The notes below the pieces were generated by a model. That model saw only the letters and a program-made list of their open reading frames with translations. It made no database searches and was not told the DNA's origin. The position numbers were made by a program, and so were the translations under genes. From the NCBI GenBank assembly GCA_000320605.2, contig KB445808.1:566841-630840 (forward strand): a DNA stretch of 64,000 nucleotides. Reading direction: 5' to 3'. The stretch is from Gelatoporia subvermispora B (lineage: Eukaryota; Basidiomycota; Agaricomycetes; Polyporales; Gelatoporiaceae). This document shows, one piece after another, positions 21,268 through 32,183 of this stretch. Numbering within the stretch: position 1 is the first letter of the stretch; each line of letters begins with the position of its first letter.

Positions 21268-24205
21268 ATGGACTACGACCGCTACGACGCGTTCCTCCAC
21301 CACATCTTCAAGCAGACGCAGGGTGACGCGTGGTTCCGCCCACATGAGGACACGCCCGCCGCGGGTGTCACCCTTTGAATCGACCAGCCCGGTACGTCTT
21401 TTCTGGCGCCATCAGGCTCTATTCGCTTGCTGACGTCCTCTGCTCTCAAATTCCCAATTCCTCCCACTCTCGAATTCCCAATCCCCCTACGCACTTGCTG
21501 CATGCGACGCACTGCGGCACCGACGGGCTTGTGTGCGCTTGTGGTGCGCTGTCGGCGTGGTCGATCCTGACTATATGCGCGCGACTTGTGGCGGACGTGT
21601 TTGATGAATGAATTCTGAACGACGTGCATGCACGGGCTGCAGGTGCCGCGCCCGAGTTCCGCGTGTTCCCATATGAGAACCTCGCGCTCGAGCGGTTCGA
21701 GGCGGCCGTGCGTGCGCTGAACCCCGTCGTCGCCGTCAAGGTCCGCAGTGCTGCTGTGCACGCCGCACTCGCCAAAGTGTCCGTATCCAGCACTATATGC
21801 GCGATAAGGAGCATACTAACGACGTCTGGATGCACAGAGGCCCCGATGACAGGAGCATCTACGTAGATGCGAACACGCGCATCCAGATCGTCGAGACGAT
21901 GATGGACCTCCCGACGGCAGACAAGGAGCAGAGCGCGGCGTTCATTGTGAGTATCCTTCCGTCCTCTAGATTTCCAAATCTCGGCCCTTCGCTCGCTCGC
22001 CCTTCACGGAGCCCTTTCCTTCTATTCAATTACACGTACTGCAAATTCCGCCGCATGCCCGCGCTGTCGATAAATTCAACCTCCTGCCTTCATTCTTGTC
22101 GTTTCGATTACGTAATCCGTTCCTGCACCTTCCCTCCCGCCCTCTCTGAGCCCGCTCGGCTCATTCGCCGACGCCCCTCTGCGCCTTGAGACCGCCTTCG
22201 GAGGGTGGTGACGTGCTGCATGTCGAGCGCATCGATCCACGACAGACGCGATCGACGTGCGGCGTGATCGGTGACTAAGGGACGCGGTCACGGGCCCGAT
22301 CGAGTAGCGGCCCCGAGCTTGCATCCGCGCGTCTGCCTCTGCGCGCTGTCCGTTCGGGCAATGCTGGGCGTTCAATCACTTCTTGGTTTCAAGGTCACTG
22401 ACTTTCCTTTCTGCAGCGCGACGAGCGTGTACTTGTCGTGTGGTCCGACTCGCTCGACAACATCATCCCAACAACCCACGACTCTGAGGAACGGCTGATC
22501 AAGCTCCTCTGGCGCTCGCGCCCAGGCGCGTTCGGACCTGGTTCGCCCAGCCACCCACCAGCCAGAGCAGCCATCCTGCGAGCGTGAACGGTGCGTCCCC
22601 GTCTGCATTGAAAGCTGCCGAGATGCTGATGTTGAACATGTAGGCTCCATTTCCGGGCACTCGCTCCAGCACATCATCTCGCGCCTGTCGCAGGGCGTCC
22701 GTCGCGGTAGCATGCTGCCGGCGACGCCAGGGACCCCAGGCACGCCGCGCGGGATGGGTCGCCTGAGCATGGAGCTCAGCGCAGAGGACCTCGAGAAGGC
22801 GCCTGGTATGGTGGACGAGAAGGACGCGGTGAAGACCAAGACGAAACGGACGTGGTGGGGCGGTAAGAAGACGACTGTTGTCGAGAACCACTATGGCGAC
22901 GAGGAGGACAACGGCCCGGAGCCGCGCCCTGCGCTTTTGCTCGTGCCTATTTACAATGGCTTGGCGGCGGGTCTGAGTATCTGTGAGTGTTTGACTTGTG
23001 GGCTGATGTGGGGAAGAGGGAGCTGATCGCGATGATTCAGCAGTCTTTATCGCGAATGGTGTCGACATCCTGCTCAAGGAGTAGGAGCTTGACGGAAGCT
23101 TCACCCGCTTTGCGCTCGTCGTCTGCTTACCGTTGTTCTTCTGCGTTTCATTGGTGAGTATCCGCCGCTCATGTTCCTCGAAGAGGATGCCTGCTCACAA
23201 CCCACGGCAGTTCTTCTCGCTCCAGATCGTCCAGAACGTGTCCATGGTCCTCGGTCCAATCGCGCAGATCCACGAGAACTCGAAGTACTACTCTGCGGTC
23301 CCACCAAGACCGAACAAGATCGTCGACAACAACCTGCCGCACATCACGATCCAGATGCTGGTATACAAGGAGGGCCTCGACACCGTGCTGGTCCCCTCGA
23401 TCACCTCGCTCAAGAAGGCGATGCAGACGTACGCGCGGCAAGGCGGCACGTCATCGATCTTCATCAACGACGACGGTCTCCGGCTGCTCCCCGTCGAGGA
23501 GCGCAACGTGCGCATCGCATACTACGAGGACCACGGCATAGGGTCGGTCGCGCGGCCGAAGCACGACCCCGCGGCGGACGGGTTCAAGTGCGCGGGCTGC
23601 TTCAAGAAGGTGTTGAATATGAACTACGGCCTCGCGCTGTCGCTCGGGGCGGAGAAGCACCTGCTCGAGCTGCAAGCACAGCGCAAGGCGCGCAGCGATG
23701 CGGGCGTACGCGTGAGCTCGTCGGGCGACCATGGCGTGAACGAGGAGATGCGCTACGGTATGCAGTACCAGCAGCACGACGGCGAGGACCAGGGCAGCCT
23801 CAATGACGGCCGTGGCGAGCACCGCGACGGCGGTCCGTATGAGGAGTGGGAGGACCTCGAGGAGCGCGCGCTCCAGATGGCTATTGATGAGGTGTATGAG
23901 GCGAGCGGCAGGCGGTTCAGGCCCTGGGCTGCAAACGGCTGTGCGTGCCGTCTTGGTGAGATTGTCCTTATTGTCGATTCCGATGCCGTCGTGCCCGAGG
24001 TATGTCTTCCAAGTATGAGATACTGGTGTATTACTGACTGGTTTTGCCAGGATTGCTTGAGGGATGCTACGCGCGAGATGACCGAGTGCCCTACGGTTGC
24101 TATAATCCAGCAAGAGTCCGATGTCATGCAGGTCGCCCACCCACTACTTCGAGAACGGTATCGCCTACTTCGCGCGTCGTACCAACAAGTGTATCTCCTT
24201 CAGTA
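21268..24205 (+). pseudogene. Family 2 glycosyltransferase (fungal GT2 type), truncated and stop-containing
   Basis: Membrane GT2 enzymes of this type resemble chitin and cellulose synthases. The ATG at 21268 starts MDYDRYDAFLHHIFKQTQGD. Later blocks include RVFPYENLALERFEAAVRAL, IYVDANTRIQIVETMMDLPT, RVLVVWSDSLDNIIP, YYSAVPPRPNKIVDNNLPHI, KKAMQTYARQGGTSSIFIND and LIVDSDAVVPE (the D-x-D region). Lesions: TGA at 21376-21378 where Arg CGA is expected, TAG at 23082-23084, and a +1 shift near 24,138 that changes QVAHHYF to QVAHPLL. The QxxRW region and the C-terminal membrane helices are absent. In one short stretch the expected R-R-A-G-R-F-K-K-A-S is K-C-A-G-C-F-K-K-V-L, a run of CpG transitions. 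Confidence 0.85.
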
Positions 24206-24878
24206 AGTGCTTCCCATGGACAATAGTACTTTCTCAGCGGACGTGTCCGCACAAGAAACCGAACGGTCGCTCGCTGTCGACGCCGCACGTCGCGATAGAC
24301 GAGATCAAGAACCTGTCCGACCCGACACCGGTCGTGCCGACCCCCATCCGCAAACGCTCCCCGCCACCCGCGTTCAGTGTGACATCGCGCTCGCCCTCAC
24401 GTCTATGCTACAGGTGCAGCCCGTCCAGGCACAGGTCAAGGCACCCGCGCCCGCCGCCCGCGAGGGACAGGGGCTGCAGCGGAGACAGGAGCAGCAGGTG
24501 CAGGAGCAACTACGGGTAATGGACGGCGCGCGGGAGCGGGGCAGACAGGAGCACGATCGGACGGTGCAGATGAGGCAGAATATGGAGTGCAAGCACAGTC
24601 AAGAGCAGGACGAGCAGCTCACCGTACGTGTGGTTGGTCGCCCGTATCCCTGCCCGTCCCCCGTCTCGTCCTCGAGCGACGTCCGGCCCATGGTCCCGCA
24701 GCGTCCACCCCCGCTCATTGCGACCACCGGCTCGCCCAACCCCAGGGGTTTCGTCGCCAGCGGCCTCCTCTCCGGGGGCAGCCCCAAGTCCACGGGCAAT
24801 GCGAATAGTGTCAAGTCACGCTGCTCTGGAACGGAGGCTTCAGCGCCCACACAGCGTAGCTACTCCCTCCCCGGATGA
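24206..24878 (+). other. Gln/Arg-rich ORF after the glycosyltransferase break point
   Basis: A 223-codon frame (24207-24878) has a Gln/Glu/Arg-rich helical middle (QRRQEQQVQEQLRVM) and a Pro/Ser-rich end. It is not part of a GT2 enzyme. It may be the tail of a different gene joined at the break point, or a chance GC-rich frame. The codon use looks coding-like, but no family is recognised. Confidence 0.35.
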
Positions 24879-25101
24879 CCCGTAGATTGTAGATGGCCCA
24901 AAAATTACCAGCATGTATGCATTATGGTAGATAACGCGCTTGCACATGAAATCTGTCAATCTCGTCGGTGCGGCCGTCCGTAAGACAAAATTGACAGAGT
25001 GTCTAAAATCTGTAGGAGCGGGTTGGAGCATTCGGAGATTGAAAATATTGCATGAATTCCATATCGGGCAGATGGAGCAGGTGGATTGGTGCTCTGCACA
25101 T

Positions 25102-25137
25102 CTCGATCACGATCCTCGATCACGATCCACGATCATC
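25102..25137. repeat. GATC-rich short tandem repeat
   Basis: Two perfect copies of CTCGATCACGATC (25102-25114 and 25115-25127) are followed by a partial copy. They lie about 120 bp before the TET/JBP-like start codon. Confidence 0.8.
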
Positions 25138-25255
25138 CCTCGTCAGGCTGCAGCCTTGCAAGTCACAATCCACTTGCGTCTACGACTACAACTGGTGCGT
25201 CCTATTGTTGCCGATATTCTAAATGTAATCACAATGAGCAAGATAGATTGAAAAC

Positions 25256-26852
25256 ATGACTGATCACCACGAAGCTCATTGCGATGTGCATACTGTGGAT
25301 TGCACAATAGCAGAATTGCTGACAATGGCTCATGAAGCGGCTGTCGAGAACGGTGCTGCAGGGCCCGAACCAGATGCACTATGGACCATTTTCCCCATAC
25401 CAGCATCGCCTCCAATCTTGGCATCATCCATTAAAGGAGCGAAGTCTCATTCTCGGTCTCTGTCCACAGATGACGCCACTGCTCCTATTACTTCTGCGGC
25501 TTTGAAGGTCGAGAACAGTGCTATGAAAGGGACTGCGCCTGAAAGCCCTGGGTTGTCATCACCAATTGGTGCTCCTGTGGGTTCTGCAAACCGCTTGTCA
25601 CGCAGCGGCTGGAAACGCCACAAAGCTAAGCTCCGAAAGCGCAGCCAGATTAGCCAAAGTACAATTGGCGTGAAAGTGCGCATAAAGACCTCGATGAAGT
25701 ACCGTTCCATTCAATGTCTCAGAGCATGTATGTCACTTCCGGATATATGCGGCATGTCTGGTGGCGAAGCGTCCTGCATTTTCCCGACCAAGCCAGGCTG
25801 GATCGGATTGAACAAGGTGCATGGGGTGACGAGTAATGAAGTGATCACACTTGATGAGGCGAGGGCTAATGGTTGGAAAGTGATTGCTTGGGATGGGCGG
25901 TGAGCCTGCCAAGTATTTTATAATTGTTGCGATTGTTCTGACAATGTATTTAGTATGCCTCTTGCGCTGGCCGACACTTCACAGCATGTCTTTGCTGTTT
26001 TTGTTGGCAAACCATTTGGCGATGAATCATGGGATGGCAATACAGCGGCAGCTGGCCTAGCGCTAGATGCTGTGCGCAATGCTTTGCATCTTACAAGCAA
26101 GCAGCATCGTCGTGGCCATTTTCCTACCTCGGAGATGGGATTCTCATTTGGTGGAGGGCAACAGCGGCCGATGAATTTCCAACATTCAGAGAAACAGGCA
26201 GCACAATTGCAATGGTTGTGTCGCCAATGGTCGCTGTGGCGAATTGCACGGTTTGTAAACAGTACGTTTTTGCTTGGATGCATGAGTTGGCGTGTGCTCA
26301 CAGTACACAGGCATGTTTGCGTTTTATTTTCCAAGGCTTTATCGATATTACAGGGTCACTATCTGCGAACTGGAAAGAAGATTTGGTGTCAAACGACCAT
26401 TTCCAGACTGCCAGTTTGCAGGTGCAACTGCAAATTACGGGCCAAGAGTGGTAACTCCGGTACATTTGGACGGGATGAACTTGGCGTTCGGGGTGTGTGC
26501 GATCTTTGCAGGAGGTCAGTTTGACCATCATGCAGGAGGACACCTTCTGTTTCCCACACTGGAAATAGCTGTTGAATTCCCTGCCGGCACAATCGCGTTC
26601 ATTCCATCCGCCATAATCCCTCATGGCAATGCAGCCATTGAGCCGACTGCACAGCGCTGGTCACTGACCTTTTACACCAGTGGAGGTCTTTTCAGATACT
26701 CCCAGCGCGGATACCAAACTGACAAGCAAGTCAATGCGGAGGTCTTAGCAACTTTGCAAAAGGAGGCGGCAGGGAAATGGGCTAACGCAGCCGCATGTTT
26801 CTCTAAAGTGAACGAACTTCATGCTGATCGCACTACTTTTCTTGCTGAATAG
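25256..26852 (+). CDS. TET/JBP-like 2-oxoglutarate/Fe(II) dioxygenase (mushroom lineage-specific type)
   Basis: Family members are double-stranded beta-helix oxygenases; animal TET oxidises 5-methylcytosine and kinetoplastid JBP oxidises thymine in DNA. Three exons (25256-25899, 25954-26261, 26311-26852; introns of 54 and 49 nt) give 497 aa with no stop. Exon 2 holds the usual lead-in (VFAVFVGKPFGDESWD, EMGFSFGGGQQRP). Exon 3 has FYFPRLYRYY and then the catalytic core: H-L-D (His369, Asp371), FGVCAIFAGGQFD, GGHLLFPTLEIAVEFPAG, IPHGNAAIEP (His422), and RWSLTFYTSGGLFRY with Arg433 for 2-oxoglutarate. The iron triad and the Arg are intact. The N-terminal 210 residues are unrecognised and contain a basic patch (KRHKAKLRKR). 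Which base it acts on cannot be read from sequence. The intact state contrasts with the decayed neighbours. Confidence 0.85.
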
Positions 26853-27264
26853 GATAAGGATTGTAGTCTTTACTTAGAACCAGTCGTTATGAATGAGCTA
26901 GTATACATAATATTCACAAGAAATACAATTAAGTACACAAGGTCCCGACGCATATCGAAATGGAAATAGCACAAGGTTCTCCAAGATGGAATCAGAGCTG
27001 GCGTCCTTGGTCAGTATAGTACAATTGCAGTGCGACAAATAAAGCAGGGGGAGAGCCAATAATGTCAAAGTGTACGAGAACGCGGAAGAGAGCAAGCGTG
27101 ACGGTGATGATACATCGCGGGGCAGGAAAGGCTGAGCTGCTGGCTCGGCCGTATGTGACTGTGAGTCGGTGGACGAGCGGGTATCACCAGCAGCAGTGAG
27201 CGTACGAACAGCTGATCGTAGAGGGCAGTCGTGCAGCAGGGAGCCGGGCACAGATCTCGGAGTG
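26853..27264. other. Convergent intergenic stretch
   Basis: Separates the ends of the TET/JBP-like gene and the membrane-protein gene. It is AT-rich at its left end, as in 3' regions. No gene is seen. Confidence 0.5.
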
Positions 27265-28183
27265 CTAGAAATCCAGCGCCTCCTTGAACTTCGTCCCGTT
27301 CTCGTACTTGCACATGGCGCGCACGCCGCCGCCCGCAATGCTCCCGTCCCGTGCGCGCACCGCAAACACGCGCTCGTCCTCCCTAGCCAAACGATCCGAA
27401 TCCGAATTCTCCGCGTATGATGCGAGCGGGGTGAGTGGTTCCGCTGAAGATGTTGGCAGGGGCGAGTCCTGCGGCGGTGGTGGTGGTGGCGAGGCGACGT
27501 ACCGTGCAGCGAAGGGCTCTACGTAGTATGGCGCGTGCGCGAGTTCAGCTTCGACCGAGTCCTGCGAGATGCTAGACGAGAGGCATGGCGCGCGCCGTGC
27601 GCAAATGCGAAGGTAGGGACACCCGTTGTTGATGAGGGGGGCGAGCGTCCGCATGTTAGCGCGGCTGCGAGGGCGAATTCCTCGACGTCCGCTTCGGTGC
27701 TCCACGCGTTGGCATCCACGTGGACCCAGCCGTCGGGCCTGCGCCCAAAGATGCGTGCTAGGCGTGCACGCATGGTATCTGGTCCCAGTTGTATGTGGTC
27801 GTGGTCGAGGGGGTGCGGTGAGGCGAAGGCAGAGGCGCGCCGGAAGGGGAGGCGCAGGCGCGGGAGGGGTTTCTCGCGCGCGAGGAGGAAGGTGCCGAGA
27901 GAGGCGAAGACGGTTATGAGGCAGAGCGCGACGACAAGGGCGATGAAGCCGGCGGGAGAGCCGTTAATCTCGGTGATGCGCAAGGATGCGCGGCGCTGCG
28001 GCGTGGGGGTTGGCGCGGATTATGGGAGGGGAGGACGGAGGGGAAGGTGCACATGTAAGGTGGAAGTAGGGGCGGGGAGGGCGGCGCGCGATCGGGCGTG
28101 CTGGTGTGTGGACTTGCGTCCGGGAAGGTGTAGGCGTGCAGAGTCTGGGCAGGGGGCTCGCGGAAGTACAGCAGACGCGGCAT
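27265..28183 (-). CDS. Single-pass membrane protein, fungal, unknown function
   Basis: The ATG at 28181-28183 opens MPRLLYFREPPAQTLHAYTF, followed by a Pro/Ser-rich stretch. After an intron the protein continues EINGSPAGFIALVVAL, with one strong membrane helix (FIALVVALCLITVFASLGTFLL). Then come a basic flank, DGWVHVDANAWSTEADVEEF, an intron near 27,600-27,650, EAELAHAPYYVEPFAARYVA, a Pro-rich loop and the C-terminus MCKYENGTKFKEALDF. The exon ends are approximate: the second intron is clear from its acceptor (CTCGCAG), the first is uncertain. The likely topology is a short N-terminal tail, one helix and a cytosolic tail. No enzyme domain is seen. Confidence 0.65.
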
Positions 28184-28836
28184 CGTGAACGACAGCAGGG
28201 AAGAAGAGGGGCAGCCGATGCAGGATCCGTGTGCGCTCAAAGAAGGATGTCGCTTGGAGCAAAGCGGGTCACACCGGTGCGAAACAGCGGCGCAGAAGCT
28301 GCGAGATGAGAGAACAGAGTTCAGGGTACTGCTGGCTTAGCATCCGGATGGGGCAGCTTCAGACCGGCGGAGCCAGTATGCACATCTTGTCGCGACCAGT
28401 GAAGTAGGAGCGTGTATCGGAGAGGGGTGGAGGCTCTTGTAGCTCGCGACCAGAGTCGTCAGTGGAGGGAGAGGCGCGCTCAGGGGTGAGGCGGAAGATG
28501 GCGGTGGGGTCTAACCACATGCCCCTCGCCCTCGCACTTGGGCTTCACGGGCCTCCGCCACGCTAGGGCACAGAGCAGCCCCAGCGGGCTGTCTGCGAAC
28601 CGTACTTCAGCATCGCGTGGTACGGGTCATGCATGCGTGGCATGAGGATGCTTGGGAGCAGCGGAACGGCGAGCGCGCCTTGTGCCGCAGCAAGCGCAGC
28701 GTGATAGGGCGAGAAAAGGACGAGCGGCGAGCCCATGAGGCGGACCTGCTTGGCAGGTTAGCAGAGTGGAGGGTAGGAAGAAGGATACTTACAATATGTA
28801 GGAGAGCGTAGCCATGAGCAAGCGGCCAAAGGGTAT
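28184..28836. other. Spacer between two minus-strand genes
   Basis: Contains the presumed promoter of the membrane-protein gene. No other ORF has recognisable content. Confidence 0.4.
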
Positions 28837-29513
28837 CTAATCAAGGGAGAACGCGGCGAAATTTGTCCGGGTGACACCGCGCTCGACGAGGTAGTGCAAG
28901 AAGTGCGCGTCGCCGTCATCCTCTATAAGGGGCGCTGGCGCGTGATCGTTCGCGGGTGCATGCCTATTGCCGTTGCCACGCGCTACCGCATGTCCGTTAC
29001 CGGAGGCGGACGTTGGTGCCTTTGTGCCTAGGAGCGCGCGGCGGGTGAGCTGGAGCTCCAGGCTCTGTGTGCCCTTCGTGCGGATGTTGTAACGCAGGTG
29101 CTCGACCGTGCGCCTTAGCTTGGTCACGAGCTGCTTGAAGAACTTGACCCAGCCGATATAGCTGTATGCCGCGACGCCAGCATTGCAGATTAAACGCGAC
29201 TCGTGAGACGTAGGGGTATCTGTACGCGCATGGTCAACACCAGACCCAGGCAAAGGGTGTATCGAGCTCTGAGAGGAAAGGTGGTCATGAGGAAGACGTA
29301 CCTTTCGCCAAACTGGGTTTCAAAATTGAACACACTCTCTATGATGCTGAGGTGGAGATACCTCACGGCGAGCTCGACGTTTGCGCGGAACTCGCGCGCG
29401 TACGCGCCCTCAGCGGACCGTGAGTTAACTTTTGCTACGTGGTCGTCCAGTTGACCGAGGAGCTGCGCCTGCGCGCGCTCAGCATGCGGGCGATCGTTCG
29501 TGTTTGCAGCCAT
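28837..29513 (-). CDS. Hypothetical protein, two exons, helical
   Basis: The ATG at 29513 begins MAANTNDRPHAERAQAQLLG, then a helical segment (FRANVELAVRYLHLSIIESV) ending near FETQFGER at about 29,300. After an intron the second exon (about 29,190 to 28,837) reads YIGWVKFFKQLVTKLRRTVE and LELQLTRRALLGTK, then a low-complexity Gly/Asn/His linker and a C-terminal block HFLHYLVERGVTRTNFAAFS. The frame is open and basic/helical. No family is recognised. It shares strand and spacing with the membrane-protein gene, but nothing shows they work together. Confidence 0.6.
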
Positions 29514-29703
29514 TGGGGGGGATCAGCCTGTAAAGCGTCCCTACACCCTAGGCGCAGACGAGAAGAAGAAGGTTGAACAGAAAAAAGAGACGATCAAGAA
29601 GCGCTGAACCGCAAGGTGCTTATATAACACAGGTGACAGAAATTCTAATTTCCTCATTAGGTATCCGTCGGGGCGGGGCGCTCGGCCCCGCGCACATTGG
29701 CAT

Positions 29704-30460
29704 CTACCCGCAGGACGGCCCCGCCGCGAGCTCGCGCAGCGCGGGCACGGCTACCCGCACGTCATGCCCAGTTGTGTGCCAGATCCAGCACGCGGAGGCG
29801 TGTGGTGCATCGACGGTGGTGGTGGCGCAGCACAGTGCATGCACTCGGTGAGATCGTATTTGCGGAGCAGCAGATGGCGCGCAGGAGCAGCTGGCAGTAC
29901 GAGCTGCAGCAGCTGAAGTTCGCGAACCAGCGCCTGCAGGAGGTCCACGTCTCGCAGTGCACACTTTCTGCCTGCGCCCGCACGTCGTCGTGGTCGCACA
30001 CGCGAATCGTCTGCTGGACGGGGACGCCGCAGTCGAGGCAGACAGTGGCGGCCGCAGACGAGGCGAGCCGGCGTCGCTGGCGCCGGGCGCGGGGGAGTTC
30101 GCGGCGCTGCGGCGCGCCTGCATCTCACGGAAGGCCGCGACGGAGATGCGCGAGGACGAGTCGGAGGCGATGCTCGCCCCGCGGGGGCGCGGGCGCGGCG
30201 CGGCGAGGCTGGTCGAGTGCGGCGGACGCAAGCACGGAGGGCGGGCGTGGGAAGGCGTCCGGGCTGGGCGAGACGGGGCGTACGTGGCGGATCGCGCCCA
30301 CCTTGAAGGAGTCGTCGTCGGCATCGGCCGTTGGCGAGGTCGTGGCTGGGCCGGGCGGGGGAGGGCGCGACTTGTTCCGGGAGCGCACCCAGGCGAACAT
30401 GCCCCAGGCTTTGTCTTTATCTTTGTCTGGCGGAGTCGGCGAGGCGGAGGGTGGTCCCAC
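29704..30460 (-). pseudogene. Frameshifted Ser/Pro-rich protein remnant
   Basis: The first frame reads [18 protein letters not shown] and [20 protein letters not shown]. It then shifts to a second frame with [20 protein letters not shown] followed by Ser/Pro-rich sequence. The two blocks join sensibly only with an indel near 30,180. There is no domain assignment. It could also be an unspliced real gene. Confidence 0.4.
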
Positions 30461-31663
30461 TACGCTGAAGGGCCGCTCTTCGACTCCGGCGTGCGCGGCG
30501 CGTCCCCGAGACGTTCACGTCCGAGCTGCTGCAGACTCATGCAGGTCGTGATCCTCGAAAATATCCAAGTCACCGCTGCCGCTGCCGCCTCCGTCTTTTC
30601 TTCGCGTCGTGTTCCCGGTAATATTGGTCCCCAGTCGGCAAACTGCAAGACGTCAGCTGCCCGACGGCCCTTGCAACGGCGCAAATTTGGCCTATCCAGT
30701 GTTCCGGCGGTCCGAATGACTTGGCGGTCTCGCGGTCCCGCGGGCTCGAGCACACCATGGGCTTGGGCGGGGAACGAGCCGAGCGCACTGGACGTGCCTG
30801 CGACGGCGAAGATCCGGCGGTCCAAGCGACTTGGCGGGCCCGACGCGCTGGCGGGCTCGCGCGACGACTTGGGGGTCTTGTGCGGCGAGTTGGCGGACTC
30901 GCGGGCCCGGGCGTACCGCGGGCGGGTGACAATCCGGGCGCACGAGGTGCTGAAGACTCGGCGCGGGCGTACAGGAGGACGGGCGGCGCGCACAACGGGA
31001 CTCGGCGGTACGAACGCTCGGCGGGCGACTTGGCTGGGGTGTTCTGCGCACGTTGGAAAGGCGGCGCGCGCGGAGTGTTCACGGACGGGTGCGGGCTCGG
31101 GGGAATGGCGGGCTGCTGAAATGGAACGACGGCGCGTGGATGTCGAGGTGAGCAACCGATTTGGTTGAGTCGCGGCGGGGGGGGCGGTGCGGTGCAAAGG
31201 GCGCAGGAGCGGGCGGGATAGCCAGGGGTCGAGGTTGCGCGGGGTCGCGCCGATCCGCTCGAGCACGCCGAGTGCGTCGCAGCAAACGCGCTCTCCGTGC
31301 GTCGGGAGGCCGGGGGGGGGCGGGAATGGGTGACGAGCGGGGACGATGCAGCAGCGAGCGGGAGGAGATGGACGGCGGCGGGCGTGGGGACTCGATGCGC
31401 GCGATTCGAGTAGACTATAGAATACGCAGTCAGCTACTGAACGAAACGAGCCACTCACCTGCGCACTGGGCAGCGCTGCGTCGCAAAGTCCGCGTCCCCT
31501 TGGGCCAGGAGTGTCCTGTGCGACCAAGTTCACACTGCCTTGGGCTGCGAGTGCCCCCCACGACAGAGTCCCCTTTCCAGTGTGCTATATTCCCCAAAAC
31601 CACGCCTATCTCTCGTTTTTCTTTCTTGCGACCCAGGCGTGCAGCGGCGGGACAGGCGCAGAG

Positions 31664-31720
31664 GACGAGCGACGAGCAGCGAGCGACGAGCGACGAGCAG
31701 CGAGCGACGAACGACGAGCG
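31664..31720. repeat. 21-bp microsatellite
   Basis: Two full copies of the unit GACGAGCGACGAGCAGCGAG followed by C (31664-31684 and 31685-31705), then a partial diverged copy. Confidence 0.85.
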
Positions 31721-32183
31721 CGGCACTCGACGGCCTTGACACGTCGCAAGCCCGGGCGCCAACAGCGAGCCAATCAGCGCCCGGCGATCGACCCGCACTC
31801 GACGCAGACGCCGGGCGGGCCACTGCTCATGCACACACACCCGCGACACGCGCGCGACTTTGACCAACTTCGACCCTTGCTCGTCGATTCATAACATTCG
31901 CTGAACTTGTCGACTCTCTGCGGAGCAGTGCCATAGTTCTTCCCTCTGGATGCATACAATGTATTCATCGCTACCCACTTATCCAAGCAGATGGGCGCGA
32001 TGCCTGCTTCGTGCTTGTCCAGCCTCAAGTAATGGAGCACTGCAGCTGCCAAGCGGGGCGGTTCGGCGAATTGCGGTGCACGACACCGCCAGCTTATCCA
32101 GAGCCATATACATCCGAGTCTCTCTTATCCACGCTGGCTTCTCACTCCTCGAAACTCACCCGCAAACTCACTTCACTTGAACA

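Larger units (their letters stand above)
29514..32183. other. GC-rich stretch with overlapping long ORFs and one doubtful gene remnant
   Basis: Long open frames occur on both strands (29,957-31,168 plus; 30,460-31,533 minus). They are Arg/Pro/Ala/Gly-rich with no motif, as expected from GC-rich DNA without A/T-rich stops. The only segment with protein character is the minus-strand remnant at 29,704-30,460. A 21-bp microsatellite lies at 31,664. Confidence 0.45.

Noticed and set aside
29957..31533. 403-aa plus ORF and 357-aa minus ORF overlapping each other
   Set aside because: Arg/Pro/Ala/Gly composition in all frames, no motif, no splice-conserved blocks. Explained by GC-rich DNA with few stop codons.
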